Below are positions 1 through 8,936 of a DNA stretch of 18,488 bases, in pieces. The stretch's first letter is position 1. The number at the start of each line of letters is the position of its first letter. Origin of the DNA: SZUA-146 sp963922815 (lineage in GTDB: Bacteria > Pseudomonadota > Gammaproteobacteria > Steroidobacterales > SZUA-146); the NCBI GenBank assembly GCA_963922815.1, contig CAWUKD010000065.1, positions 1 to 18,488 on the forward strand. The letters run 5' to 3'. The position numbers and the translations under genes were made by a program. Below the pieces are notes generated by a model. It was not told the origin of the DNA and made no database searches. It was given only the letters and a program-made list of their open reading frames with translations.

Positions 1-1203
1 CCAGTCCGGCTCTTCCTGCTGTTCCTGCATCGTGTTCTCATTGCCCGGTGCACGTTCATCATTGTCGTCGCAATAAAAGCCGGATGACATGGTCAGCAGA
101 TGGCCAAGGCTCATCGCACGCTTGCGACGACTGACGGCCTCCAGTGCTTCGTCCGACATCAGTGACGCGTACACTGGAGTACTCGTGCCTATGTCGACAC
201 CTGCGTTGCCGGCCGCTCCTACGAGCATGGATGCCATGCTTTTGCTGGCTGACCGGGTATCGTGCGGCAGATTTCGATGCGTGCCGTGAAAGTACTCTTC
301 GAACACCAGCTTCCCGTGCCGGGCGATCAGCACGCTGTGTAAATAAAAATCGTCGACGGACGTTGCAACCGGTTCCACATGCGTTTTGATCATGTCGACC
401 AGAGGCGCCAGGTCGATATCTGCCTGTTCGAGCGTGCCCACGTCCCAGCCGTCGTCAAATGCAACGGGCGCGGAATACGTGTACGCGGCAGGATTCGCGC
501 CACGTGCATAGAAGTGACTGAGCGCGTCATCGTCTACGCGATGAAAATCATAGCTGCCGCCACGAAAGGGATTCAGAAACGCCGTAATGTAATCGCCTTC
601 GCTGTGATAAATACCTTCGAACAGCGTCTGTTCATCTGTTCCCCTGAAGAACGGCCCCACGAACTGAAGTTGCCCCTCTCGCTGCTCAATGCGGCGAACG
701 TTATAAAACACGCCCAGGTTTCGATCAGGGTTTCTGAGAAACGCCGTAGTTTCACCGCCTGATTCGTGCTCAATCGGCATGAAAAAGGTGTATTCGCTGC
801 TACGGGGCCGGATCATACCGACCCATCGATCCTTGCCGGAAGCCGTAAAATGGACTGGCGAAGACATGGGCATGCCAATCTGGGCCGGTGGTGGCTGCGT
901 CCAGTGACCACGAAGCGAGTCACCTTCCAGTCGTCCTTCAAATCGCCCTTTGTTTCCGGGAAACTCGGCTCGAATACCGTTCTCGCCAGCGGCCGGCGAA
1001 ACCGTCACCGAATAGCCTGCGGCGTCCACGTGCCAATTACGACCGTCGCGTGTAACAACGAGCTCTCCATGAACTTCCGGGCCAAAATTCTTGTAAGCCA
1101 TCCAGAGTCCGGACAGCTCTGCCTCGTCGGCGGAGACACAGGACATGGTGAACAGCAACGTGACAAGCGAACTGATGATCGTCATACGACAGGACGGTTT
1201 CAT
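1..1203 (-). CDS. Exported beta-lactamase-fold serine hydrolase (C-terminal part beyond window)
   Basis: Reading the minus strand from ATG 1203 gives 401 codons open to the window edge, so the C-terminus is missing. An AGGAG lies just upstream of the ATG. Residues 1-26 look like a Sec signal peptide: a basic start, a hydrophobic core and a VSA-type cleavage site before DEAEL. Residues about 27-260 are a beta-rich, glycine-rich region with no catalytic motif that I recognise. The catalytic domain starts near residue 265 and has the SxxK nucleophile motif SASK (Ser318, Lys321) after HDTRS, then the conserved LLTMSSG segment near residue 370. This matches the class C beta-lactamase / esterase / penicillin-binding-protein-like family. 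The YxN and KTG-like motifs would lie outside the window. It starts 13 nt after the GntR gene, so the two are probably co-transcribed. The substrate cannot be told; an esterase or peptidase is as likely as a beta-lactamase. Confidence 0.85.
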   Translation of the reverse strand, partial: MKPSCRMTIISSLVTLLFTMSCVSADEAELSGLWMAYKNFGPEVHGELVVTRDGRNWHVDAAGYSVTVSPAAGENGIRAEFPGNKGRFEGRLEGDSLRGHWTQPPPAQIGMPMSSPVHFTASGKDRWVGMIRPRSSEYTFFMPIEHESGGETTAFLRNPDRNLGVFYNVRRIEQREGQLQFVGPFFRGTDEQTLFEGIYHSEGDYITAFLNPFRGGSYDFHRVDDDALSHFYARGANPAAYTYSAPVAFDDGWDVGTLEQADIDLAPLVDMIKTHVEPVATSVDDFYLHSVLIARHGKLVFEEYFHGTHRNLPHDTRSASKSMASMLVGAAGNAGVDIGTSTPVYASLMSDEALEAVSRRKRAMSLGHLLTMSSGFYCDDNDERAPGNENTMQEQQEEPDW

Positions 1204-1216
1204 AATACTCCTGGGA

Positions 1217-1891
1217 TTAATCGGCCCGGGCGAGCAGCCATTGGGTGATGGGCTCTATGCCACTGGTCAAATTTCGGCGTAGCGCCTCGCAGGCACCTGC
1301 ACGATCGTTTTCACGCAGGCACGCGAGAATGGCCTCGTGTTCGTCAAAAGCATTCGATACAGATTCATTCTGCGACATATAGGCGTATTCGTATCTGCGT
1401 GTACGGCCCATAAACTGTCTGACCGTATCGAGCAAAATGAGGTTGCCGCACCCCGACAGAAGCAAAAGATGAAACTGATCGTCAAGATCGATGATCTCAT
1501 CAACTGAGCAGTCACTGGATCCGCTACGTTCTCGTAATCGCGTATTCAGTTCCGTAAGCTCCTGCAGCAGCCCTGAATCCGGAGACCGGGAGATTCTCAG
1601 AGCCTCCGGATCAAGAAGCGCCCGCATGGCATACAGTGACTTGAACTCATCGACCGAAAACTCAACGACGAAAAAGCCTCGCCGGGGAATACTGACCAGC
1701 GCGCCTTCGGCGACCAGCGTCTGAAGCGCTTCACGAAGCGGCGTACGACTGACGCCCAGACTGGCGGACAGCTGCACCTCATTGATGCGCTGACCTTCCG
1801 GCAGGCGACCGTCGGAAATCATGTGGCGCAAGGTGTGCCCAAGGGACTCAGAGATGTTGGGGCGATCCGCACAAAATACTGAATACTGCAT
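1217..1891 (-). CDS. GntR-family transcriptional regulator, FadR/FCD subfamily
   Basis: A 224-residue DNA-binding regulator of usual length for the family. Residues about 12-75 form the winged helix-turn-helix: GRLPEGQRINE, then LSASLGVSRTPLREAL as the recognition segment and a wing at IPRRGFFV. Residues about 85-215 match the all-helical FCD ligand-binding domain, with a DxxFH metal-site pattern (Asp137, His141) and His185 in DEHEAI. Where the family usually has a His before Leu near the end, this protein has Asn207, so the metal site may be altered. The ATG at 1891 is the only good start, but no strong Shine-Dalgarno precedes it. A 12-bp near-palindrome covers the start codon, which suggests self-repression. 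The next gene is the serine hydrolase 13 nt downstream; glgX ends 257 nt upstream on the same strand. The ligand is unknown; FCD proteins commonly sense small organic acids. Confidence 0.9.
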   Translation of the reverse strand: MQYSVFCADRPNISESLGHTLRHMISDGRLPEGQRINEVQLSASLGVSRTPLREALQTLVAEGALVSIPRRGFFVVEFSVDEFKSLYAMRALLDPEALRISRSPDSGLLQELTELNTRLRERSGSSDCSVDEIIDLDDQFHLLLLSGCGNLILLDTVRQFMGRTRRYEYAYMSQNESVSNAFDEHEAILACLRENDRAGACEALRRNLTSGIEPITQWLLARAD

Positions 1892-1896
1892 ACAGT
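1885..1896. promoter_or_regulatory. Near-palindrome over the gntR start codon (candidate operator)
   Basis: ACTGCATACAGT matches its own reverse complement at 10 of 12 positions and includes the ATG of the GntR gene. Binding here would block transcription or initiation of that gene. It is even-spaced, unlike the usual odd-spaced FadR-type GTnnnAC site, so it may be chance. Confidence 0.25.
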
Positions 1897-2148
1897 TTAG
1901 TTTTCCATATATGCTCCAGTTTTGCTAGCAGTTATTTTTACTATTTTATTCATATAACTACATACTTCTTTTAATGCTATTTCCAGTCTGCTGCTTACGA
2001 CCAATGGTCCTGAATTAAACATAACTTCAGGCTATACAACGTTACTTTTTATCGGATTCATCAAGAAAACTGCACAATACAGAACCGCTTACACTGCCGT
2101 CATTAAAAATCTTCGTAAGGAGTTCGGTAAGACCAAAGCAAGAATGAG
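1892..2148. other. AT-rich spacer between glgX and gntR
   Basis: This 257-nt spacer holds no convincing gene. It is clearly AT-rich around 1915-1980, as expected for the gntR promoter, but no pair of good -35 and -10 boxes stands out. Two short inverted repeats of the sort bound by GntR proteins are present: GACCA-A-TGGTC at 1999-2009 and GGT-AAG-ACC at 2126-2134. A 6-bp inverted repeat (2009-2014 with 2026-2031) could form a hairpin after glgX, but no T-run follows it, so I do not call a terminator. Where glg transcription stops is therefore unclear; it may read into gntR. Confidence 0.4.
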
Positions 2149-4212
2149 TCAGTCGCGATGATAGAGGATCGCCGCCATGCTCTGAGGTTGCAGCAGGATC
2201 TCATCGGAAGAGCGGGCTTCTACAACGTCACTGGAAAACGCACATCGCCACTTCGGAGATGCCCAGATACCGGGCAGCGTAAACACCTGGGAGTGGTCCG
2301 TACCATTGATCAGTACCGCTACGGCGTGCGGCTCATCGGCACCCTGAATGGTCTCGGCGGTATCTACCAGCAGCATCATAAACGACCTGTGGTGCCCCCA
2401 GAGTTCGTCAGACAGCGGTTCTCCGTTTTGCAGTAGCCACGTGATATCCGGCTCACCGTTTACGGTGAGCGTGTGCCCGTGGGGATAGATATCCGCCTTT
2501 AACAGCATGGTGTCATGCCTCAGGCTGATCAGCTGCCGCACGCTATCGGTAAACGACGGGTCGTCCTGCAGCCCGGACCAGTCCAGCCACCCTATCTCGT
2601 TATCCTGCGCATAGGCATTGTTATTGCCCTGCTGTGAATTGCCAAACTCGTCCCCTGCCAAAAGCATGGGCGTACCGCGCGAGAGTAAAACAGTCGCCAG
2701 AAGATTCAGGCGCTGGCGCCGTCGACTGTGTTGTATGGTCGGGTCATTCGTCGGGCCCTCCTCGCCAAAATTGCGGCTGTAGTTATGCTGGTGACCGTCG
2801 CGGTTATCCTCACCATTAGCGTGATTGTGGCGCTCTTCGTAGCTAACAAGATCCGCCAGGGTAAAACCGTCGTGACTCGTTATAAAGTTGACGCTGGCCG
2901 ACGGCAGTCGGCCCTGCGGTTCAAATATGCTCGCAGAACCATGCATCCCATGGGCCAGCGCCGGCGCTTCCTTGTCGTCGCCACGCCAGAACTTGCGCAC
3001 ATGATCCCGATACCGATCGTTCCATTCCGACCAGCCGTTGGGAAAGTTCCCGAGCTGATAGCCACCCGGACCGATGTCCCAGGGTTCAGCGATCAGTTTC
3101 GTCTTTGCCAGCACCGGGTCGCTGTGAATCTTCCTGAACAGCGCATGACCGGTTTCGAAGCCCGATGCGGTACGACCAAGAATACTCGCCAGGTCGAAGC
3201 GAAAACCATCAACCCCCATCTCTTCAACCCAATACCGCATGCTGTCACAAATTAATCGCTGTACAAGAGGATGATCACTGTTGATCGTGTTACCGCAGCC
3301 TGTGTCATTGATATAGTGTGCCGGCGCATACGGAAGCGTTCGGTAGTAGGTCAGATTGTCGATGCCGCGAAAACTCAGCGTCGCTCCGCGATGATCACCC
3401 TCGGCGGTGTGGTTGTATACGACATCCAGCACAACCTCCATACCCGCGTCATGCACCGCGTTTGTCATGTGCCTGAATTCATCAATACCGTTCTGACCAA
3501 GATAGCGCGTATGGGGCGCAAAAAAGCCCAGACTGTTGTAGCCCCAGAAATTACGCAGCCCCTTCTCGACCAGAAAGTGCTCGTCGGCATACGCGTGACA
3601 AGGGAGCAGTTCGATCGACGTTACGCCCAGTGACCGGATGTACTGCAGAACTTCCTGAACAGCAAGCCCCGAGAACCGGCCTTTGTCGATGTCGGCAACA
3701 GCTTCGTGACGCATGGTATATCCGCCGACATTGAGCTCGTACAGAATCGTGTCTTCCCAGGTCACCACCGGTCGCTGAGACATCGCGATGCCGGAGTCAC
3801 CCTGCACAATGGCCTTTGGCATGTACAACGCACTGTCGCGCGTATCCTGTTTTTGACCACCGCCCCGGGTCTGTTTGTATCCGTATACCGCTGTATTCCA
3901 GACCAGCGGTCCGCTGAGCTGTCGGGCGTAGGGATCGAGCAGAAGTTTGTGGGCGTTGAAGTAGTGTCCGCGGTCCGGCGCGTAGGCACCGTGCACACGA
4001 TAGCCGTAGTGCTGGCCCGGCTGGCAGCCCAGCAAATAGCCGTGCCACACGCCATCGGCGCACTCCGGAAGATGCATTCGATGAGAGGCCGTGCCGTCCG
4101 CCTCAAACAGGCAGAGCTCAACGCTTTCGGCGTCGGCCGAATAAATGGCGAAATTTACGCCGGCGCCATCCCAATGGGCACCCAGCTGTTCGGACGAACC
4201 GGGAAGGATCAT
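2149..4212 (-). CDS. glgX: Glycogen debranching enzyme GlgX (isoamylase type)
   Basis: A 687-residue GH13 enzyme that hydrolyses alpha-1,6 branch points left after phosphorylase has trimmed the outer chains, releasing short malto-oligosaccharides in the cytoplasm. The N-terminal beta-sandwich (CBM48-like) spans about residues 1-130 and the (beta/alpha)8 barrel about 150-560. Barrel motifs are intact: DVVYNH (263-268), GFRFDLAS with nucleophile Asp340, IAEPWD with acid/base Glu376, and SHDGF with Asp448. The GNNNAYAQDNEIGWLDW stretch (529-545) is typical of the GlgX/TreX group and separates it from GlgB. Length fits the family (E. coli GlgX is about 657). The ATG at 4212 overlaps the glgP stop as ATGA, which points to translational coupling and fixes the start. 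It is the last gene of the cluster. Limit-dextrin tails released here are suitable substrates for MalQ, the first gene. Confidence 0.95.
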   Translation of the reverse strand: MILPGSSEQLGAHWDGAGVNFAIYSADAESVELCLFEADGTASHRMHLPECADGVWHGYLLGCQPGQHYGYRVHGAYAPDRGHYFNAHKLLLDPYARQLSGPLVWNTAVYGYKQTRGGGQKQDTRDSALYMPKAIVQGDSGIAMSQRPVVTWEDTILYELNVGGYTMRHEAVADIDKGRFSGLAVQEVLQYIRSLGVTSIELLPCHAYADEHFLVEKGLRNFWGYNSLGFFAPHTRYLGQNGIDEFRHMTNAVHDAGMEVVLDVVYNHTAEGDHRGATLSFRGIDNLTYYRTLPYAPAHYINDTGCGNTINSDHPLVQRLICDSMRYWVEEMGVDGFRFDLASILGRTASGFETGHALFRKIHSDPVLAKTKLIAEPWDIGPGGYQLGNFPNGWSEWNDRYRDHVRKFWRGDDKEAPALAHGMHGSASIFEPQGRLPSASVNFITSHDGFTLADLVSYEERHNHANGEDNRDGHQHNYSRNFGEEGPTNDPTIQHSRRRQRLNLLATVLLSRGTPMLLAGDEFGNSQQGNNNAYAQDNEIGWLDWSGLQDDPSFTDSVRQLISLRHDTMLLKADIYPHGHTLTVNGEPDITWLLQNGEPLSDELWGHHRSFMMLLVDTAETIQGADEPHAVAVLINGTDHSQVFTLPGIWASPKWRCAFSSDVVEARSSDEILLQPQSMAAILYHRD

Positions 4213-6719
4213 TGGTCCGTGGGCGTAATCGGATCCACGTGCCAGATATCCCTGTTGTAATCACGCATCGTGCGATCGGTTGAAAATCGTCCGGAAGCGG
4301 CCGTGTTCAGAATACTCTTCCGTGTCCATTCCTCAGAATTTTTGTAGGCTTCATTGACGCGTGATTGCGCATCGACAAAACTGCGAAAATCGGCCGCCGT
4401 CATCCAGGCATCGCGGGGATCGCGAATAGAGGCGATCACGTTATCAAGGACGTTGGGCTCAAACTGATTAAAGTGAGCGCTTTCCAGAAGCTGCATGACG
4501 CGTGAAAAATCTTCATCGGCACTGATAATGGCATCGGGGTTGTATGTCGGGCGGAGTTCCGCCACTTGATCCACATCAAGGCCAAACAGAAAGAAATGCT
4601 CTTCGCCAACGGCCTCTCTGATTTCCACATTGGCACCGTCCAGCGTCCCAATGGTCAGTGCGCCGTTCATCATGAATTTCATATTGCCTGTACCGGACGC
4701 CTCTTTCCCAGCCGTGGACACCTGCTCCGACAGCTCGGCAGCGGGGCAGATCACTTCCATAGCGGAAACGTTATAGTCAGGCACAAACACCAGGCGCAAT
4801 CGGCCCCGGGTCAGCGGGTTCTTGTTAATCACGTTCGCGACGTTGTTAATACATTTGATGATCTGCTTGGCCATTTCGTAGCCGGGCGCTGCTTTTCCGC
4901 CAATGATAATGGCGCGAGGAACCAGATCATCACCGTCGCCCCGAACTATACGGTCGTACAGATGAATAGCGTGCAGCACGTTTAACAGCTGGCGCTTGTA
5001 CTCATGGATACGCTTCACCTGAACATCAAACAACATGCCGGTGTCTATGGCCACATCGCAACGTTCCTCGATCAGGCTAACCAGACGGGCTTTGTTAAGC
5101 TCTTTGACTTCTCTCCACTGCGCCTGAAACTCACTGTCCGTCGCGTAGGGTCGCAACTGCGTAAGCTGGTCAAGATCGGTAATCCAGTCGGAGCCGATGC
5201 GACTGCTGATCAGATCCGCCAGTCCAGGGTTGCACGCGGCCAGCCATCGGCGCTGCGTTACTCCGTTGGTCTTGTTGTTGAATCGTTCCGGCCACATTTC
5301 AAAGAAATCCTTGAACAGACCCTGTTGCAGCAGTTCGGAATGGAGCGCGGCCACGCCGTTGATAGAATAGCTACCTACGATGGCCAGGTACGCCATGCGC
5401 ACCATAGGCTCGTGGCCTTCCTGAATTAGTGACATGCGCGCAATACGCTCATGATCTCCGGGCCAGCGTCGGCCAATTTCTGAAATCAGGCGTGCATTAA
5501 TTTCGTAGATAATGTCGAGCAAACGTGGCAGCAGGCGACCGAACAGCGCAACCGACCAAAGCTCCAGCGCCTCTGGCAGCAGCGTGTGATTGGTATAGGC
5601 CATTGTTTCGGCGGTGACCGACCAGGCGTCATCCCAACTCATGTGGTAGTCGTCGAGCAAAAGACGCATGAGTTCGGCGACTGCGACCGCCGGATGGGTA
5701 TCGTTTAATTGAAAACAGTTTTTCTCTGCAAATCGTGACAGGTCATTGCCGTGCCGCTCGCGCCAGTCGCGAAGCGTGTCCTGCAAGCTGGCGGAGACCA
5801 GAAAGTACTGCTGGCGCAGACGCAGTTCGCGACCCATCTCTGTAGTCGCGTTCGGGTACAGCACCATCGTGATGTTCTCGGCCGCATTCTTGGTAGCTAC
5901 GGCTTCTGCGTAGCCGCCCGAGTTGAATTCCTCGAGATCAAATTCATCGGTTCCCGAAGCCGCCCACAGTCGAAGCGTGTTAACCACGTCATTGCCACAC
6001 CCGGGAACAGGAATGTCATGTGGAATGGCCAGCACATCGTGTGTCTGAACCCAGCGCTGACGAATCTCACCGTCGTTATCCCGATAGGTTTCCGTTCGAC
6101 CACCAAACTTCACCACCTGGGCAAAATCCAGTCGTTCAATTTCCCATGGAAAGCCTTCTCGCAGCCACAGGTCCGGTTCTTCAACCTGATACCCGTTCTC
6201 CAGCTGCTGATGGAACATGCCGTACTGGTAGCGAATACCGTATCCGGTCACGGGCAGGCTCAGCGTAGCGCAGCTATCTAAAAAACAGGCAGCCAGTCTT
6301 CCCAGTCCACCGTTACCCAGACCCGCGTCATGCTCCCGCTCGTAGACATCCTCAAGCTCCATGCCAAGACGCGACAGCGCCTCTTTGGCCGCTTCGGTCA
6401 AATCCAGGTTCAGAAGCGCGTTGCGCAGCAGGCGCCCCATCAGAAATTCGAGTGAAAGATAACCTACACGACGACTGTCTGCCTTTTTCTTGGCGAGCAT
6501 CGTGTTGTTCCACCGCTCCATGAGTCGATCACGCACGGCCTGGGCAACTGCCTGATAGACAAACGGTGATTCACTACGCAACGTGTGTCGACCGAGTGTG
6601 CGACAAAAATAGTGCGTAACGTCGGAAAGAAACGCGTCAGCATTCATTTCCAGCGGCGGCGTATGCAGCAACCGGGCTTCTGAATCGTTCGCAGGTAAAT
6701 TGTTGTCAGTGGCGGCCAT
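4209..6719 (-). CDS. glgP: Glycogen/maltodextrin phosphorylase GlgP
   Basis: An 836-residue GT35 phosphorylase that uses phosphate to release glucose 1-phosphate from the non-reducing ends of alpha-1,4-glucan. It is close to the usual length of 800-840. Conserved blocks are intact: YLSLEFLMGR (87-96), GLGNGGLGRLAACF (133-146), QLNDTHPA (337-344), VKRIHEYKRQLLN (568-580), GGKAAPGY (607-614), VFVPDYNVS (644-652), and the pyridoxal-phosphate site EASGTGNMKFMMNG with Lys681. I see no insertion or loss of a key residue. Its ATG at 6719 follows the glgB stop by 27 nt with only a weak ribosome binding site, so translation may depend on coupling. The stop overlaps the glgX start. Sequence alone does not settle whether glycogen or short maltodextrin is the preferred substrate; the glg context argues for glycogen. 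Confidence 0.96.
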   Translation of the reverse strand: MAATDNNLPANDSEARLLHTPPLEMNADAFLSDVTHYFCRTLGRHTLRSESPFVYQAVAQAVRDRLMERWNNTMLAKKKADSRRVGYLSLEFLMGRLLRNALLNLDLTEAAKEALSRLGMELEDVYEREHDAGLGNGGLGRLAACFLDSCATLSLPVTGYGIRYQYGMFHQQLENGYQVEEPDLWLREGFPWEIERLDFAQVVKFGGRTETYRDNDGEIRQRWVQTHDVLAIPHDIPVPGCGNDVVNTLRLWAASGTDEFDLEEFNSGGYAEAVATKNAAENITMVLYPNATTEMGRELRLRQQYFLVSASLQDTLRDWRERHGNDLSRFAEKNCFQLNDTHPAVAVAELMRLLLDDYHMSWDDAWSVTAETMAYTNHTLLPEALELWSVALFGRLLPRLLDIIYEINARLISEIGRRWPGDHERIARMSLIQEGHEPMVRMAYLAIVGSYSINGVAALHSELLQQGLFKDFFEMWPERFNNKTNGVTQRRWLAACNPGLADLISSRIGSDWITDLDQLTQLRPYATDSEFQAQWREVKELNKARLVSLIEERCDVAIDTGMLFDVQVKRIHEYKRQLLNVLHAIHLYDRIVRGDGDDLVPRAIIIGGKAAPGYEMAKQIIKCINNVANVINKNPLTRGRLRLVFVPDYNVSAMEVICPAAELSEQVSTAGKEASGTGNMKFMMNGALTIGTLDGANVEIREAVGEEHFFLFGLDVDQVAELRPTYNPDAIISADEDFSRVMQLLESAHFNQFEPNVLDNVIASIRDPRDAWMTAADFRSFVDAQSRVNEAYKNSEEWTRKSILNTAASGRFSTDRTMRDYNRDIWHVDPITPTDQ

Positions 6720-6746
6720 AAAAGTATCCGTTGTAACCGTGTTGCG

Positions 6747-8936
6747 TCAGGATGATGGAATCAACATAAGCATTGATAGCGGAGGCAACGACAGCGAAAT
6801 GGACGCATCGAAGCCATGGCTTTCAATCTGGTCGGATTCTAGCAGTTCTACTGGTTGAATACCGCTGCCACCATAAGAAGTGTGATCCGTGTTCAACAAC
6901 GTCCTGTACGCACCGGAATGAGGCACGCCCAGCCTGTATTCATGGCGCACGACGGGAGTAAAGTTACAAACGCAAACAACTATATCGCCACTTCGCGCGC
7001 GCCTGATCCACGCAAGAACACTGGCATCCCGATGCTGCCAGTCAATCCACTGAAAACCGTTATGTTCAAAGTCGACTTCGTGCAGCGCCGGAGTGTCAGT
7101 GTAGGCGTGGTTCAGGTCACGAACCAGGCGGGATATGCCTTGATGTGGTGCAAAATCAAGCAAGTGCCAGTCGAGTGATTTCTCGTGATTCCACTCATCG
7201 TATTGCGCAAACTCACTGCCCATGAACAGCAGCTTCTTACCCGGGTGGCCAAACATAAAGCCAAAGTAGGCGCGCAAATTGGCAAACCTCTGCCACTCAT
7301 CTCCCGGCATGCGCCCCAGCAGCGATCTCTTGCCATGGACAACTTCGTCGTGTGACAAGGGCAGCAGGAAGTTTTCATTGAACGCATAAACCAGACCGAA
7401 CGTCAGCAGATCGTGATGGTAGCGACGATTGATCGGGTCTTCTTTTACATAGCGAAGCGTGTCGTTCATCCAGCCCATGTTCCACTTGTAGGTGAATCCG
7501 AGCCCGCCGCTATAGGTGGGATGCGACACGCCCGGCCATGAGGTCGATTCTTCGGCAAACGTAACCACACCCTGCGCATGAACCAGCTCGTTAAGCTGTT
7601 GCAGAAACTGTACGGCCTCCAGGTTTTCGTTACCGCCTTTCTCATTTGGCAACCATTCGCCCTGCTCTCTTGAGTAATCCAGATAGAGCATCGAGGCCAC
7701 GGCGTCGACGCGTAGTCCGTCTATATGGAACTCGTCAATCCAGTACAGCGCATTGGCAATGAGATAGTTAATGACCTCTTTGCGACCGTAGTTAAAAATC
7801 AGGGTGCCCCAGTCGCGGTGCTCTCCCTTGCGGGGATCGGCGTGTTCGTAAAGCGCCGTGCCATCAAACTTCGCAAGACCGTGATCGTCTTTTGGAAAGT
7901 GCGCTGGTACCCAGTCAACGATGACGCCCAGTCCCGCCTGGTGACAGGCGTTAACAAAAAAACGAAAGTCGTCAGGGTCACCGAAACGCTGCGTCGGGGC
8001 ATACATTCCGATGGGCTGATACCCCCACGAACCGTCAAACGGATGTTCTGTTACGGGCAGCAGCTCGATATGGGTAAATCCCATATCGGCGACATAGCTG
8101 ACCAGCTGCTCGGCGTGCTCCCGATAGGTCAGCGCCCGTTCAGTGCTACCGCGAACGCGACGCCAGGAGCCCAGGTGAACTTCATAAATACTGATGGGTC
8201 GATCAAGATCCGGGGTATCCGGTCGCTGGCTGATCCAGTCCTGATCACTCCACTCGAACTGACTTGAGTACACTCGGGCCGCGTTTCCAGGCGGACCTTC
8301 AAAATGGTGCGCCAGAGGGTCGCTTTTCAGCGGTAACAGCTGTCCGTTGCCGTCCAGCAGCTCGAACTTGTAATACGCTCCGTGACCCACACCAGGAACA
8401 AATATGTCCCAGATGCCGTTACTCAGATGCAAACGCATCGGATGCCGCCGGCCGTCCCAGCTGTTGAAATCACCAATGACACTGACTCGTCTGGCATTGG
8501 GTGCCCACACGGAAAAGTGCGTGCCATCCACACCCTGGTGAGTCATGACATGCGCGCCGAGCCTGTCGTACAAACGGTGATGTGACCCCTCGCCCAGAAG
8601 ATGTAAATCAAGCTCCCCCAAAGGCGACGTAAATCGATACGCGTCATCAACGGTTACTGGCGACGAGCCATCATGTGGTGAAATGCGCAAACGGTAATCG
8701 CTGCAATCCCCGGTCAGCTCTGCCTCAAACAGACCGGCATCGTGAATCCGGTGCATGTCCGCCAGTGCGGTGCCATCCGCCGTGACCACCTCGACCCCGG
8801 ATGCAGACGGCTGAAAAGACCGAATGACCGTTTGGCCCGCCAGCGTGTGTGGCCCCAGCACGGCGAAGGGGTCGCCATGACGACCCTCGGCGACCTCGAT
8901 AAACTGGGCTTTCATTTTAGGCGTTGTGGTCGGCAT
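6747..8936 (-). CDS. glgB: 1,4-alpha-glucan branching enzyme GlgB
   Basis: GH13 enzyme that cuts an alpha-1,4 chain and rejoins it as an alpha-1,6 branch. I chose ATG 8936 (MPTTTPK), which has AGG six bases upstream and gives 729 residues, almost exactly the E. coli length of 728, with GDPFAVLG in the expected place. The reading frame stays open to 9104, but those extra 56 codons lie inside glgA and look like shadow sequence. An alternative ATG at 8915 has no ribosome binding site. Numbering from 8936: two N-terminal sandwich domains (about 1-240, including FSVWAPNA near 141), then the barrel with DWVPAHF (341-347), GLRVDAVAS with nucleophile Asp411, FAEEST with Glu462 and LSHDEVVHGK with Asp530. 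The chosen start overlaps the glgA end by 20 nt, consistent with coupled translation. Confidence 0.94.
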   Translation of the reverse strand: MPTTTPKMKAQFIEVAEGRHGDPFAVLGPHTLAGQTVIRSFQPSASGVEVVTADGTALADMHRIHDAGLFEAELTGDCSDYRLRISPHDGSSPVTVDDAYRFTSPLGELDLHLLGEGSHHRLYDRLGAHVMTHQGVDGTHFSVWAPNARRVSVIGDFNSWDGRRHPMRLHLSNGIWDIFVPGVGHGAYYKFELLDGNGQLLPLKSDPLAHHFEGPPGNAARVYSSQFEWSDQDWISQRPDTPDLDRPISIYEVHLGSWRRVRGSTERALTYREHAEQLVSYVADMGFTHIELLPVTEHPFDGSWGYQPIGMYAPTQRFGDPDDFRFFVNACHQAGLGVIVDWVPAHFPKDDHGLAKFDGTALYEHADPRKGEHRDWGTLIFNYGRKEVINYLIANALYWIDEFHIDGLRVDAVASMLYLDYSREQGEWLPNEKGGNENLEAVQFLQQLNELVHAQGVVTFAEESTSWPGVSHPTYSGGLGFTYKWNMGWMNDTLRYVKEDPINRRYHHDLLTFGLVYAFNENFLLPLSHDEVVHGKRSLLGRMPGDEWQRFANLRAYFGFMFGHPGKKLLFMGSEFAQYDEWNHEKSLDWHLLDFAPHQGISRLVRDLNHAYTDTPALHEVDFEHNGFQWIDWQHRDASVLAWIRRARSGDIVVCVCNFTPVVRHEYRLGVPHSGAYRTLLNTDHTSYGGSGIQPVELLESDQIESHGFDASISLSLPPLSMLMLIPSS

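Noticed and set aside
379..1248. Plus-strand open frames of 127 and 160 codons over the serine hydrolase gene
   Set aside because: The minus strand reads as a continuous hydrolase with signal peptide and SASK motif; the plus frames are basic, low-information shadows.
2009..2031. Hairpin CCTGAA/TTCAGG as the glg terminator
   Set aside because: Only 6 bp with an 11-nt loop and no T-run on the minus strand after it.
2728..4260. Plus-strand open frames of 120-184 codons antisense to glgX
   Set aside because: They lie opposite an intact GlgX and have no recognisable domain.
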